Positions 45,508 to 54,373 of a DNA stretch of 64,000 nt are shown here, in pieces. Made by a program: the position numbers and the translations under genes. How positions within the stretch are numbered: position 1 is the first letter of the stretch; each line of letters begins with the position of its first letter. The stretch is taken from positions 62,001 to 126,000 of the forward strand of contig NZ_CP072145.1 in assembly GCF_019355555.1 (NCBI RefSeq). Reading direction: 5' to 3'. The notes beneath the pieces are model-generated. The model saw only the letters and a list, made by a program, of their open reading frames with translations. It made no database searches and was not told the DNA's origin. This DNA is from Rhizobium sp. L51/94 (lineage in GTDB: Bacteria > Pseudomonadota > Alphaproteobacteria > Rhizobiales > Rhizobiaceae).

Positions 45508-45534
45508 AAGGGTTCGTCAACTTGGCGAACCCTT
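45508..45534. terminator. Perfect 9-bp hairpin
   Basis: AAGGGTTCG and CGAACCCTT are separated by 9 nt. There is no clear T-run on either side, so it could be a terminator or a protein-binding site in the otherwise gene-free DNA at 45384-45627. Confidence 0.4.
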
Positions 45535-45627
45535 GCCTAGTGCTCAGACGATGGATCGCCAACGATCTTTCGCTTATCCAGACTAATTTATACGGTGGTC
45601 TCAGGTTAGGGGCAGGCCGGACTAGCT

Positions 45628-45921
45628 CTACTCATTCTGGCCCGGCTCGCTGTCGACCACAATTTCAACCAAGCTGCGGGTTGGGATATCAAGGTTTTCT
45701 AGCTCAAATAGAAAAAATCCTTCAGCTTCCGGACCGGATTGGGTTGGGTAGATGATCCAATCCTTATAGACCTTAAACTTGATATTTGTTGCATCAGGGC
45801 GATAAACAGTTGCAGCAAGCTTAACGTTCACTGGCAGATCAGTTGTGCCCTGAACGATAATCATCGTGCCGGAGCGGCCTGTTATTCGATATATGTCCAA
45901 GACTTCACGCAACTTAGTCAT
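45628..45921 (-). CDS. Unknown small protein (97 residues)
   Basis: MTKLREVLDIYRITGRSGTM begins a soluble, beta-rich protein (MIIVQGTTDLPVNVKLAATV, WIIYPTQSGPEAEGFFLFEL). It has AGGGG just before the ATG. No family was recognised. The codon pattern and complete frame suggest a real gene. Confidence 0.5.
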   Translation of the reverse strand: MTKLREVLDIYRITGRSGTMIIVQGTTDLPVNVKLAATVYRPDATNIKFKVYKDWIIYPTQSGPEAEGFFLFELENLDIPTRSLVEIVVDSEPGQNE

Positions 45922-45963
45922 TTCCCCTAAAATGCCTTAAGCGTTCTCAACGATGATTTTTCC

Positions 45964-46277
45964 TCACCCAGTGGTTCTGCGCGCTGCCTGCGTTCGTCGC
46001 AACGCCTCTTGCACCGTCACTCTCTGATCTGGCTCCAACGAGTCGCTTTGAGCCCGCTGGTCATACGAGACAGTGCAGCGTTCGATCATCTTTTGATACC
46101 GCGTAGAGTCACGAAATCCTTGTTGGCTGTGCGGATTATTTCGAGATTGCCCGTTGCCGCCTTGGTCCGCAACGATGACTTGGTCAAAGCGCCTTTGAAA
46201 AATGGCTTTGCAGCCGCAGCAAGTGGCAAGGGGTCGTCGTCCTCGATAGCGTCTATAGGCTGGCTGGAAGAACACAT
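45964..46277 (-). pseudogene. Frameshifted excisionase-like small DNA-binding protein
   Basis: The first frame reads PLPLAAAAKPFFKGALTKSS, LRTKAATGNLEIIRTANKDF and VTLRGI, a pattern of small regulators/excisionases found beside integrases in alphaproteobacteria. It stops at 46086. Another frame continues KMIERCTVSYDQRAQ to 45964. The shift lies near 46090-46100. The original was about 100 residues. Confidence 0.45.
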
Positions 46278-46384
46278 CGTCCTGGTAAGAATGTACGACC
46301 ACGTAGCCGCGAGCTTCTGCCTTAACGAGCGATTCTCTCTGGTTTAAGAGGTGACGTCATTTGCCTCGCACCAAGGCGAAAACA

Positions 46385-46400
46385 ATTGTCAGCTGACAAT
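46385..46400. promoter_or_regulatory. parS-like centromere palindrome upstream of repA
   Basis: ATTGTCAGCTGACAAT is a perfect 16-bp palindrome fitting the repABC parS pattern (GTTnnnnGCnnnnAAC-like). The same core recurs between repB and repC. RepB is expected to bind here for partition. Confidence 0.75.
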
Positions 46401-46538
46401 CTAGCTAAGTAACTGAATTCTAAAAGTCTTTATGACAGTGAAAAATGGTAAAGTTGCGTTAATCAAAAACAACTTGACGAAGAGGTGCGCTATGAGATCA
46501 TTTGCGGAAATTAGAGCGAATGATCGGGTTTACCGTGA

Positions 46539-47756
46539 ATGGCGAATAAGACCGCAAAAAGTACAACAGTCGAAAAAATTCAGCGTGTTTCGATTGATAA
46601 AACTATTGCTGATGATGCTGCAAAATTAAGTAGCAATCTTCAAGAGCTGTCCGCGCGCTTATTTTCGCCTGATGCCCAAAAAGCGCTGCGTCGCTTCAGT
46701 AGCACGGAGGCTGCTAAATTACTCGGTGTAACCGACAGCTACGTGCGTCACTTGGCCGCTCAGGAAGACTCCGTTACGTCCGAAAAAACGTCTGCTGGGC
46801 GCCGAACGTTTTCTCTATCCGAGATCAACACAATACGGCAGCTCTTGGGCAAGACCAAACCCGCATACTTGGCTGGCCGTCGAGGGGCAGACCATCTCCA
46901 AGTTATAGCGGTGACCAACTTCAAGGGTGGCTCGGGTAAGACAACGACGTCGACCCATCTAGCACAATACCTCGCCCTTAGGGGCTATCGCGTGCTTGCA
47001 GTCGATCTTGATCCCCAGGCATCGATGTCGGCTATGCTCGGCTATCAGCCAGAATTTGATGTTGGCGAAAATGAAACATTGTTTGGCGCGATCCGATACG
47101 ATGAACTCCGGCGGCCTGTACGGGAGGTTGTTCGCGAAACCTATTTTCCGGGTCTGGACCTTATTCCTGGAAATCTGGAGCTCCACGAATTTGAACACGA
47201 CACTCCTAGAGCCTTGGCCGAACGAAACGGTTCTGAGACAGACATGTTTTTCATGCGTGTCGGTAATGCCCTTGCCGACCTTTCTGACCGATACGATGTC
47301 GTTGTCATCGACTGCCCGCCGACGCTAGGGTTTCTAACGCTTTCCGCGCTATGCGCTGCCACGGCTGTGTTGATAACCGTGCACCCACAGATGCTTGATG
47401 TTGCATCCATGAACCAGTTTTTGGCAATGACTTCCGACCTCTTGTCGGTGGTGAAGGGGGCCGGGGGTAATCTCGAATATGACTGGATGCGTTATCTGGT
47501 TACGAGATATGAGCCAAACGATGGTCCACAAGCTCAGATCGTCGCGTTTCTCCGTAGCATGTTCGGGGAACGCGTCCTGACATCAATGATGGTGAAGTCT
47601 ACGGCAATTTCTGATGCTGGCCTGTCAAAGCAGACGATTTATGAAGCTGCACGGGAGTCAATGAACCGGCAGACGTATGATCGCGCCGTCGAGGCTATGG
47701 ATGGCGTCAACCTTGAAGTCGAAGCTCTTCTCAAGAGCTCATGGGGGCATGCATGA
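46539..47756 (+). CDS. repA: RepA, ParA-type partitioning ATPase of repABC
   Basis: RepA segregates the plasmid with RepB and represses the operon. The 405-residue protein has an N-terminal HTH (STEAAKLLGVTDSYVRHLAA), the deviant Walker A KGGSGKTTTSTHLAQYLALR, the DLDPQASMSAMLG motif and VVVIDCPPTLGFLTLSALCA. The gene overlaps repB by 16 bp. It is typical of class I repABC operons. Confidence 0.95.
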   Translation: MANKTAKSTTVEKIQRVSIDKTIADDAAKLSSNLQELSARLFSPDAQKALRRFSSTEAAKLLGVTDSYVRHLAAQEDSVTSEKTSAGRRTFSLSEINTIRQLLGKTKPAYLAGRRGADHLQVIAVTNFKGGSGKTTTSTHLAQYLALRGYRVLAVDLDPQASMSAMLGYQPEFDVGENETLFGAIRYDELRRPVREVVRETYFPGLDLIPGNLELHEFEHDTPRALAERNGSETDMFFMRVGNALADLSDRYDVVVIDCPPTLGFLTLSALCAATAVLITVHPQMLDVASMNQFLAMTSDLLSVVKGAGGNLEYDWMRYLVTRYEPNDGPQAQIVAFLRSMFGERVLTSMMVKSTAISDAGLSKQTIYEAARESMNRQTYDRAVEAMDGVNLEVEALLKSSWGHA

Positions 47757-48751
47757 AAGGCCGAGACATACTCAAAAATATGGTCAGCACCGCTGGTGCT
47801 GAAACATCTAAGGTGGCCGGCCCGGCTCAGCTACAACACAAACCGGCGGGTGCAGTTCGGGCTATGAACCTGTCTCTCGGCAGGCTCGGCGATGAAGCTG
47901 CGGCGGCTAAAGAGTTGCGATCCGTGCTGGCAACTGGCGACAAAGTAGTCGAGCTGAACCCGCAGCAGATCGAGGCGTCATTCATTCGGGACCGTATTCC
48001 GACTGAAAATGATGCTGCCTTGGATGAACTGATAACATCAATGCGGGATAGCGGCCAGCAGGTTCCTATTCTGGTGCGGCCACACTCGACAAAGGAAAAC
48101 CAGTACCAAGCAGCTTACGGGCACCGCAGATTACGTGCGGCTATTGTTCTGGGGCGGCCGGTGAAGGCCATTGTGCGTCATCTCACGGACGAGGAGCTCA
48201 TTGTTGCGCAGGGCCAAGAGAATGGCCCGCGTGTCGATCTTAGTTTTATCGAGCGTGCCCTGTTTGCAAAAAGACTTGAGCAGCATGGTTTTGACCGCGA
48301 ACGAATTTGCCAGGCCCTTTCTGTCGATAGGCCTGAGACCTCGCGGCTTTTACAGGTCACTGACTCGATACCAATAGATATCATCCTTGCTATTGGGCCG
48401 GCCTCAAAAATCGGGCGTCCGCGTTGGTTGGCATTCGCAGAATTGTTGAAGGACGAAACAACATCGGCTCGGATCGCGGATGCCATTGGCGAACCTCAGT
48501 TCGCGGCGATCGATTCGAACGAAAGATTCGCTCAATTGTGGGTAAAGGCGCAAGGAGCAAAAGCATCAAGGAAACCTACCGTAAGTAAAATTCGAACGCG
48601 CAAAGGTGTGGTTCTCGCGTCGATGGAGCGAACCGCTAAAGGCACTAAGATTACGGTTACATCAGGAGGGTTCGGAGAGTTCATAGCCGCTCGAATGACT
48701 ACTCTTGTCGAGCAGTTTGAGAAAGAAAACCCTTCTGAAGCAGAGCTTTAG
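47741..48751 (+). CDS. repB: RepB, ParB-type centromere-binding protein
   Basis: RepB binds parS sites. The 336-residue protein has the ParB nuclease-fold box (VPILVRPHS, YGHRRLRAAIVLG, LIVAQGQENGPRVDLSFIER) and a central HTH (ICQALSVDRPETSRLLQVTD). A second start at 47753 (MKGRDIL) is possible and would reduce the overlap with repA. It looks intact. Confidence 0.95.
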   Translation: MGACMKGRDILKNMVSTAGAETSKVAGPAQLQHKPAGAVRAMNLSLGRLGDEAAAAKELRSVLATGDKVVELNPQQIEASFIRDRIPTENDAALDELITSMRDSGQQVPILVRPHSTKENQYQAAYGHRRLRAAIVLGRPVKAIVRHLTDEELIVAQGQENGPRVDLSFIERALFAKRLEQHGFDRERICQALSVDRPETSRLLQVTDSIPIDIILAIGPASKIGRPRWLAFAELLKDETTSARIADAIGEPQFAAIDSNERFAQLWVKAQGAKASRKPTVSKIRTRKGVVLASMERTAKGTKITVTSGGFGEFIAARMTTLVEQFEKENPSEAEL

Positions 48752-48753
48752 GT

Positions 48754-48773
48754 CAATTGTCAGCTGACAATTG
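48754..48773. promoter_or_regulatory. parS-like palindrome between repB and repC
   Basis: CAATTGTCAGCTGACAATTG is a perfect 20-bp palindrome 2 bp after the repB stop, containing the same core as the site at 46385. Placement in the repB-repC gap is known in several repABC plasmids. Confidence 0.78.
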
Positions 48774-48800
48774 GAGGATAACCAGGAGATCAAAACCGCA

Positions 48801-48853
48801 AAAGAAAAAGGCCCCCAAACGTTGCCGTCGTGGAAGCCCTTCTCGTGTCTAGC
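48801..48853 (-). ncRNA. incA: ctRNA, antisense regulator of repC (incA)
   Basis: On the minus strand TTGACA (48888-48883) and GATTCT (48865-48860), spaced by 17 bp, form a promoter. A transcript from about 48853 would end in a stem GGCTTCC/GGGGGCC (48838-48832 with 48816-48810) followed by a T-run at 48809-48801. The ~50-nt antisense RNA fits repABC counter-transcribed RNAs, which pair with the repC leader and limit RepC translation and plasmid copy number. Confidence 0.75.
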
Positions 48854-48946
48854 AGCTAGAGAATCGCATTTCCCGGAATCACTGTCAAGAGTCTTGGCGC
48901 CGTTTGGTGAGCAGATTTCTATTGCCTTATTGAAGGTGACGAGAAA

Positions 48947-50269
48947 ATGCAGACAGGAAGTGTGACGACGCCCTTTGGGCGGCGGCCGATGACGCTTAGC
49001 ATGCTGGCAAGCCAGTACAAGGCCAACGACATCGCGCCGGAACAGTCCGTCGACAAGTGGAAGATCTTTCGTGCGCTCTGCGAAGCAAAGCCGCTGCTCG
49101 GCCTGTCCGACAGGGCGCTGGCGGTGCTGAACGCGCTGCTGAGCTTCTATCCGGGCAATGAGCTCAGCGCAAAGCACGGCCTCGTGGTCTTTCCCTCCAA
49201 CGCCCAGCTGTCGATCCGCGCCCACGGCATTGCGCCGGCAACGCTGCGCCGCCATCTGGCTGCCCTGGTCGAGGCCGGATTGCTGGTGCGCAAGGATAGC
49301 CCGAACGGCAAGCGCTTTGCGCGCCGTGACGGGGAGGGGGAGGTCGACCAGGCGTATGGCTTCAATATCGCTCCGCTGATTGCTCGTGCCGATGAGATCC
49401 AGGCATTGGCAGCGCAGGTCACCGTCGACCGCGCCCTGTTCAGGGCGATGCGCGAGCGCCTGTCGCTCTGCCGGCGTGACATTGCCAAGCTGATCGAGAC
49501 GGCTCTGGAAGAGGGTGTGCCGGGTGACTGGACGATGGTGCATGGCCATTTCCGCGATCTCGTGGCTCGGATCCCGCGCTCTCCCGACATCCATGACATC
49601 ACCCCTATTGTCGAAGAGATGGAGATGCTGCGCGAAGAAGTGCTCAACCTGTTGGAAGTTAGGATAAATGTGCAAAATATGCACGGCAATGAGTCCCAAG
49701 CTGAGCGCCACATACAGAATTCAAACCCCGACTCTAACTCTGATCTTGAACCAGCTTCGGACAAGAAACAGGGCGAAACATCGGAAATTAAACCACAGGC
49801 GCCGGATATGCCGATGGGACACACGACTGCAGCCGATGAGAGCGGCGAGCGCAAAAGCGTGGCGGATGCCCGTTTGGTGAAACCGCGAAGGCTGGCTGTG
49901 GCCGGCAGAGATCAACCGGGGCTGAAGGCGTTTCCGCTCGGGCTTGTGCTGCAGGCCTGCCCGGAAATCCTGTCCTACGGCCCGGGTGGCAGTATCGGCA
50001 GCTGGCGAGACCTGATGGCGGCGGCCGTCGTCGTCCGCTCGATGCTGGGGGTCAGCCCCAGCGCCTACGAGGAGGCCTGCGTCATCATGGGGCCCGAGAA
50101 TGCGGCGACCGTCATGGCCTGCGTGCTGGAAAGGGCCGGCAGCATCACGTCGGCCGGCGGATATCTGCGCGACCTCACCCGCAGGACAGAGCGCGGCGAG
50201 TTCGCCATCGGTCCGATGCTGATGTCGCTCGCAAGGGCCAATGCCGGCAGACGCGAGCGGACAGGGTGA
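48947..50269 (+). CDS. repC: RepC replication initiator
   Basis: RepC initiates replication at an origin inside its own gene. The 440-residue protein has the typical N-terminal part (KWKIFRALCEAKPLLGLSDR, FPSNAQLSIRAHGIAPATLR with a winged helix) and C-terminal part (GSWRDLMAAAVVVRSMLGVS, EEACVIMGPENAATVMACVL). The leader of 173 bp holds the ctRNA. The ATG at 48947 follows GGTGACGAG. Confidence 0.95.
   Translation: MQTGSVTTPFGRRPMTLSMLASQYKANDIAPEQSVDKWKIFRALCEAKPLLGLSDRALAVLNALLSFYPGNELSAKHGLVVFPSNAQLSIRAHGIAPATLRRHLAALVEAGLLVRKDSPNGKRFARRDGEGEVDQAYGFNIAPLIARADEIQALAAQVTVDRALFRAMRERLSLCRRDIAKLIETALEEGVPGDWTMVHGHFRDLVARIPRSPDIHDITPIVEEMEMLREEVLNLLEVRINVQNMHGNESQAERHIQNSNPDSNSDLEPASDKKQGETSEIKPQAPDMPMGHTTAADESGERKSVADARLVKPRRLAVAGRDQPGLKAFPLGLVLQACPEILSYGPGGSIGSWRDLMAAAVVVRSMLGVSPSAYEEACVIMGPENAATVMACVLERAGSITSAGGYLRDLTRRTERGEFAIGPMLMSLARANAGRRERTG
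49658..49800. other. AT-richer stretch within repC, candidate oriV
   Basis: This stretch codes for the variable linker (VRINVQNMHGNESQ...DSNSDLEP) and is clearly lower in GC than the rest of repC. In studied repABC plasmids the origin maps to such an AT-rich segment in the middle of repC. Assignment here is by position and composition only. Confidence 0.5.
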
Positions 50270-50367
50270 GGGGGAGGGGTAGAGTGACCGGGGGATACAG
50301 CGGATCGTCTCTCAGAACCCATCCGTAATGCTTCGGGCTAAACTGGGGAAGACGTTTCTCAAGCTAG

Positions 50368-51796
50368 TACTACAGTTGCGTTTACATTCAAATTGTGATT
50401 CACTTCCGATGTTTGATGGGAGGGATTTCGATGTCTGTCGCGGGTTGGTCCGGTTCAGTGGTGGCATGGCAGCAGGAACTCGATACACTGAAGCAGCGGC
50501 TAGGCGCGGTCTTTGGTCGACGTGAACTTCGGGCATCGGCGAGTGCCTTCCTAGATGGTTTGTTGTCTGGAGTTGAGCGCAAGACCGGCTGGTTAATGGC
50601 CGAACAGGCAGGGCTGGAGAGCCCCTATCGGATGCAATCGCTGTTGGGGCGCAGCCAATGGGATGCCGACAAGTTGCGCGACGTCGTTCGCACGTATGCA
50701 ACAGAGGCACTTGGCGATGAGGACGGCGTCCTTGTGGTCGATGAAACAGGATTCCTGAAAAAAGGCACACACTCTGTCGGCGTCGCACGACAATATTCGG
50801 GCACGGCTGGACGTATTGAGAACTGCCAGGTCGGCGTCTTTCTTGCCTATGCAAGCCGTTTTGGTCAAACCCTGATTGATCGGCAGCTTTATTTGCCCAA
50901 AGACTGGAGCGAAAGCGAAGCGCGTCGTGCTGCGGCTCATATCCCACAGCAGCAAGCCTTCGCGACCAAGCCGACCATTGCAGCCAAGCTCATTGCCGAT
51001 GCGCTCGATGCTGGCGTGCCTTGCGCATGGGTGTTGGCTGATGCACTCTATGGATCGGATTCCAAGTTACGCCGTATGCTGGAAGGCCGCGGCCAGCCGT
51101 ATTGTCTGGCAGTTCGTTCCAATCATCGCCTGCGCTTTGTCCGTGAGCAACACTTCGAGCAAACTGATCCGGAAACAATGGCTGCGGAACTAGACGCGGG
51201 AGCCTGGTCCAGTCATGCAGCCGGAGAAGGTGCCAAGGGCCTTCGGCTCTACGATTGGGCACGTATTCCTTTGAGCTCTCGTCCTGATGGGCAATGGGAA
51301 CGTTGGCTTCTCATCCGTCGCAACCGGCGCGAACCCGACGCACACGCCTATTATTTTGTCTTTGCGCGTGCTGGTACAGAACTGAGCGAGTTGGCGGGTG
51401 CCGCCGGGCTGCGATGGACAGTGGAGGAGTGCTTTCAGCGCGCTAAGGATGACCTCGGCCTGGATCATTGCGAAGCACGCTCGTGGCATGGCTGGAACCG
51501 ACACATGACACTTGTCATGGCTGCCGCAGCTTTCCTCGCCAAGCTCGGCGCTGATCTACGCCGCGCGGCTACTGGCAAACCGAACGAAAGGAGTCCAAAT
51601 CCTCCAATCGCCGCCTGACCCGCACACTCGCGTTATTGCCGACCGTCGCAGAAATCCGCTATCTGATTACACGACTACTGCTGCCGCCGCCCATCAGGGT
51701 TCGCCACATCCTTGCGTGGTCACTATGGCGACGAACCCATCAGGCTTCCGCAATGACATCACATTACAAAACACGCCATCAAACGCAACTGTAGTA
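50368..51796 (+). mobile_element. IS701-family element
   Basis: The inverted ends TACTACAGTTGCGTTT bound 1429 bp and are flanked by CTAG at 50364-50367 and 51797-51800, the usual IS701 target. It carries a single complete transposase. It lies about 100 bp after repC. Confidence 0.92.
50431..51618 (+). CDS. IS701-family transposase
   Basis: The ATG at 50431 (MSVAGWSGSV) has GGGAGGG upstream. The 395-residue protein has a DDE core with VLVVDETGFLKKGTHSVGVA, CAWVLADALYGSDSKLRRML and AGLRWTVEECFQRAKDDLGL, plus CEARSWHGWNRHM, the canonical IS701 order. It is intact. Confidence 0.93.
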   Translation: MSVAGWSGSVVAWQQELDTLKQRLGAVFGRRELRASASAFLDGLLSGVERKTGWLMAEQAGLESPYRMQSLLGRSQWDADKLRDVVRTYATEALGDEDGVLVVDETGFLKKGTHSVGVARQYSGTAGRIENCQVGVFLAYASRFGQTLIDRQLYLPKDWSESEARRAAAHIPQQQAFATKPTIAAKLIADALDAGVPCAWVLADALYGSDSKLRRMLEGRGQPYCLAVRSNHRLRFVREQHFEQTDPETMAAELDAGAWSSHAAGEGAKGLRLYDWARIPLSSRPDGQWERWLLIRRNRREPDAHAYYFVFARAGTELSELAGAAGLRWTVEECFQRAKDDLGLDHCEARSWHGWNRHMTLVMAAAAFLAKLGADLRRAATGKPNERSPNPPIAA

Positions 51797-51814
51797 CTAG
51801 GGGTGGCGCCAGTG

Positions 51815-52732
51815 TTAGCCATTGAGCCGCTCAGCGCAAATCGTTGCGACGATGTCCTGAAGTTGCTTGATGTGATCGACAAGCCAATCGAGTTCTTCTT
51901 TGGTGATTTCGTAGTGAGCGGAATAGCGGGCATCGACGTAGGCCCGATCAAGCCTGGTGAAGGATCGCGTCGCAAACTTTGTGTCGCGTGGCCAGGCTTC
52001 GATTAGCCGTGGATCGAGGCGTTCAGCGAACGTACGGAGCATGTTCAGCCGGTGGGATTTTGGGCTGTAAAGCGTGAGAACGAGGAGGGCACAGTGGTAA
52101 AATCCCTCTGTGGCTTGATGCATTGCGAAAGCAGCGTCATTTTTCCAACGATGATCGCTTATCGATCTCTGACGTTGGAAGTCCGCAGTCTCAAGCGAAC
52201 GCTTCGCCTTAGAAAACCACTGATCGAAATGCCGCTGCGCCTCTTGCCGCTCAGCTTCTGGCGCCAGTGACTTGGGCTCGGTTAACGGATGCCCCGGGGC
52301 TTCGTATAGCATGATGCCATCACGGGCGATGTCGACAAAGAAGGGCAGGCCACGGGCAAGTTTATCATTCACGTCCGGCAAGCTATGAACGATGACTTTA
52401 GCCGGCGTCTGGAGGCGCTGTGTGACGGTGAATTCCTGTGTGAGGTGTTCGTCTATCTTAAGCCAGACTTCGTTTTCCTCAGCAAATCTGTTGGTGTTGA
52501 CGATGGCCAAAAGGTCGTAGTCGGAGCGATATCCACTGTCGTGGTCTTCAACCCAGTCACCACGAGCGTAGGAGCCAAACAGGATCAACTTCAGGATCCG
52601 TCCAGCCCGAGCTTTTTCGGAAAGCTTGGTCTTCTGGGCATCCTCGAACTCCTCAAAAATGATCTTCACGACCTGAGACAGCTCGCGGCGTTTTCTGTCG
52701 GGGAGATGATCAAGTTGCTCGGGAAAGATCAA
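51815..52732 (-). CDS. Nucleotidyltransferase-HEPN fusion protein
   Basis: The N-terminal half is a minimal nucleotidyltransferase (LKLILFGSYARGDWVEDHDS and SDYDLLAIV, the GSxxxG...DxD motif). The C-terminal half is a HEPN domain (FYHCALLVLTLYSPKSHRLN, VDARYSAHYEITKEELDWLV). In MNT/HEPN toxin-antitoxin pairs the two are separate genes, with HEPN an RNase and MNT modifying it. Here they are fused in 305 residues, as in some putative stand-alone regulators. No partner gene is adjacent. Confidence 0.85.
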   Translation of the reverse strand: MIFPEQLDHLPDRKRRELSQVVKIIFEEFEDAQKTKLSEKARAGRILKLILFGSYARGDWVEDHDSGYRSDYDLLAIVNTNRFAEENEVWLKIDEHLTQEFTVTQRLQTPAKVIVHSLPDVNDKLARGLPFFVDIARDGIMLYEAPGHPLTEPKSLAPEAERQEAQRHFDQWFSKAKRSLETADFQRQRSISDHRWKNDAAFAMHQATEGFYHCALLVLTLYSPKSHRLNMLRTFAERLDPRLIEAWPRDTKFATRSFTRLDRAYVDARYSAHYEITKEELDWLVDHIKQLQDIVATICAERLNG

Positions 52733-52911
52733 AACGGCCTCATGAAAATTTCTTTGGAAATGCCAACCGGCGAAAGATCGACTCTGTGACGCGAACGGCT
52801 AGAACGCAAGCGCTGCTATTAGAGAGCGTCCTCTGCTCCCCCTGACAGCGAGCCAGAGTCAGTCCTTGGGGCATGGCAGCACACTCGGCCATAGGGCCAT
52901 GTGGCTGATGA

Positions 52912-53247
52912 TTACATAACCACTTCGATACCCTTACGACGGATCACATTCAGCAGTGCCAACGCTGGGCCTGTCGGCCGCTTCAATCCACGTTCCATCT
53001 GCGAGACGTGCCCGGCCGTCAAGTTAAGGTATTTCGCAAATACGGCTTGGCTCATATGTGCACCTTCACGCAATGCCTTGATGTCCTCGGCTGAAAGCGG
53101 AGTGGCCGTCGGGGCGGCGGCGGCGAATTCACGCAACGTGATCTTGCGAAAATCAGCGTCATTCAGTGTTTCGTTTGCATGCATGTCATTTGCCAGCTCA
53201 AGGATTTCAAGTCTGAGCCGGGATGGCATTCTAGCCTTCGTTGTCAT
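52912..53247 (-). CDS. HTH antitoxin of a RelE-type pair
   Basis: A 111-residue XRE-type protein: the C-terminal HTH SQAVFAKYLNLTAGHVSQME follows an N-terminal toxin-binding helix. It starts inside the end of the toxin gene (or at 53229, MPSRLRL, just after it). Toxin-first order and the family (HigA2/NadS-like) suit an autoregulated pair. Confidence 0.85.
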   Translation of the reverse strand: MTTKARMPSRLRLEILELANDMHANETLNDADFRKITLREFAAAAPTATPLSAEDIKALREGAHMSQAVFAKYLNLTAGHVSQMERGLKRPTGPALALLNVIRRKGIEVVM

Positions 53248-53608
53248 CGGGTACCTCGTTCAAGATTCCAGCGGCAAGATCCTTTTCGATACGTTTTGGA
53301 TCCGTGAGCCATTGTTTGGCGATTATTTTAAGGTCTTCAAGATCATCGACTGCAATGTTGGTACGTTCGTTTTTCGCAAAACCTGCGAGAAAGACGGCGA
53401 GGCTCCCCGACTGAAAAAGCAATATCGTTCGGTATCCGCTGCTTCGCCCTTGTCGAGGACGGGCGACCCTTTGTTTGATAAGGCCGCCTCCGAGATCTGC
53501 GTCGATCAATCCCTGATTGGCCCTGCGGCAGGCCTCGACAAGGTCCGGATCGCCAATGCTTTCCTTACGCAGAAAACGAGCAAAGATCTTCGTCTTATAA
53601 ATCCGCAC
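53231..53608 (-). CDS. RelE/ParE-superfamily toxin
   Basis: The 125-residue protein (IYKTKIFARFLRKESIGDPD, GGGLIKQRVARPRQGRSSGY, RTILLFQSGSLAVFLAGFAK) matches HigB2-like RelE toxins, ribosome-dependent mRNases. The conserved Arg/Lys residues and the GFAKNER segment are present. It overlaps its antitoxin by 17 bp. Confidence 0.88.
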   Translation of the reverse strand: MRIYKTKIFARFLRKESIGDPDLVEACRRANQGLIDADLGGGLIKQRVARPRQGRSSGYRTILLFQSGSLAVFLAGFAKNERTNIAVDDLEDLKIIAKQWLTDPKRIEKDLAAGILNEVPDDNEG

Positions 53609-53627
53609 CCGACCTCCATAGTTCTCT

Positions 53628-53655
53628 GCACTATAGTGCTAAGCATTATATAATT
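53628..53655 (-). promoter_or_regulatory. Promoter and operator of the RelE-type pair
   Basis: GCACTATAGTGC (53628-53639) is a perfect 12-bp palindrome, 19 bp upstream of the toxin start. On the minus strand TATAAT (about 53651-53646) sits just next to it. This suits repression of a -10 region by the antitoxin. Confidence 0.6.
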
Positions 53656-53689
53656 CAATAGCTATCGGTATTGAATGGCGCGGCAGCGC

Positions 53690-53734
53690 CACTCCGGCGC
53701 GAAGGGAACGCGCTTCCCCCGTCGCGCCGGAGTG
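53690..53734. repeat. Large GC-rich hairpin in a gene-free segment
   Basis: The arms CACTCCGGCGCGA (53690-53702) and TCGCGCCGGAGTG (53722-53734) are perfect 13-bp inverted repeats. The loop itself contains GGGAA/TTCCC. It lies in 53656-54373, where no convincing protein gene was found, between the toxin pair and the mobilisation genes. It could be a terminator-like structure or part of a transfer origin. No nic consensus was identified. Confidence 0.55.
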
Positions 53735-54024
53735 ACCGGCGCGGGGCAAGACGCTGACGGGTAGAGAAGGTCCGGTTGATCAGACCAGTGGCGGGGAAAA
53801 AGCGCCGCCAGGCGCGAACGCCGGCGGCCAGTTTGGATGCGAGCAGGGCGCTCGCCCTGCCTCCTGAGGGGAACAAAGGAGACGATTGCCTTATAGGGAT
53901 GAGGCCCACTCTGCGACAACCCCTCAATTGATGGAGATGGTTTCGACGAGCGCGTGGCGCATTGACCTTGACGCGATCTGACGCTAGGCCCGCCTCGCCG
54001 CGCTTCTTGACAAGGCGGCAGGGG

Positions 54025-54057
54025 AAGGCCCGGGGCTGCAGTTCGAGACCGGGCCTT
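54025..54057. terminator. Inverted repeat, probable terminator
   Basis: AAGGCCCGG (54025-54033) and CCGGGCCTT (54049-54057) are perfect 9-bp arms with a 15-nt loop. A short T-run follows on the plus strand only. The rest of 53735-54373 holds no gene I can support. Confidence 0.4.
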
Positions 54058-54373
54058 TGCCACCCCCGGGTGTATTTACTGTCAAAGATCGTCATATCTA
54101 TGCAGCAGGAGCTTCGCCGACTTCCAGAGGATGGACGCTGTCAAGCACGTGAGGAATTGCCTCCCTCATGGGCTGGAAGTTTCGTTAGGCTAAAGCGCCG
54201 CTCCGGCTCGAACATGCTAATCCACGCCGCGTTGATGGCTGGAAGCATATTCCGTGGGAGTTTCAATCCGCAGATGAACGCCAGCCGGGCGGTCACCTGC
54301 AGAATGTTGTCGAGCGTTGCCTTTTCGCAGTGAAGCCTGTCGGCGGGAAGTCACCGGCGGTCTGCCTTTGTCA

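Noticed and set aside
46009..46347. Plus-strand 112-codon frame opposite the excisionase-like remnant
   Set aside because: The minus strand carries the recognisable protein pattern; the plus frame has none.
48662..49711. Minus-strand 349-codon frame over repC
   Set aside because: Antisense shadow of repC with no recognisable content; crosses the ctRNA locus.
53662..54095. Long minus-strand frames over the hairpin region
   Set aside because: The products are Arg/Pro/Ser-rich low-complexity text typical of GC-rich non-coding DNA, and two overlapping frames are equally long.
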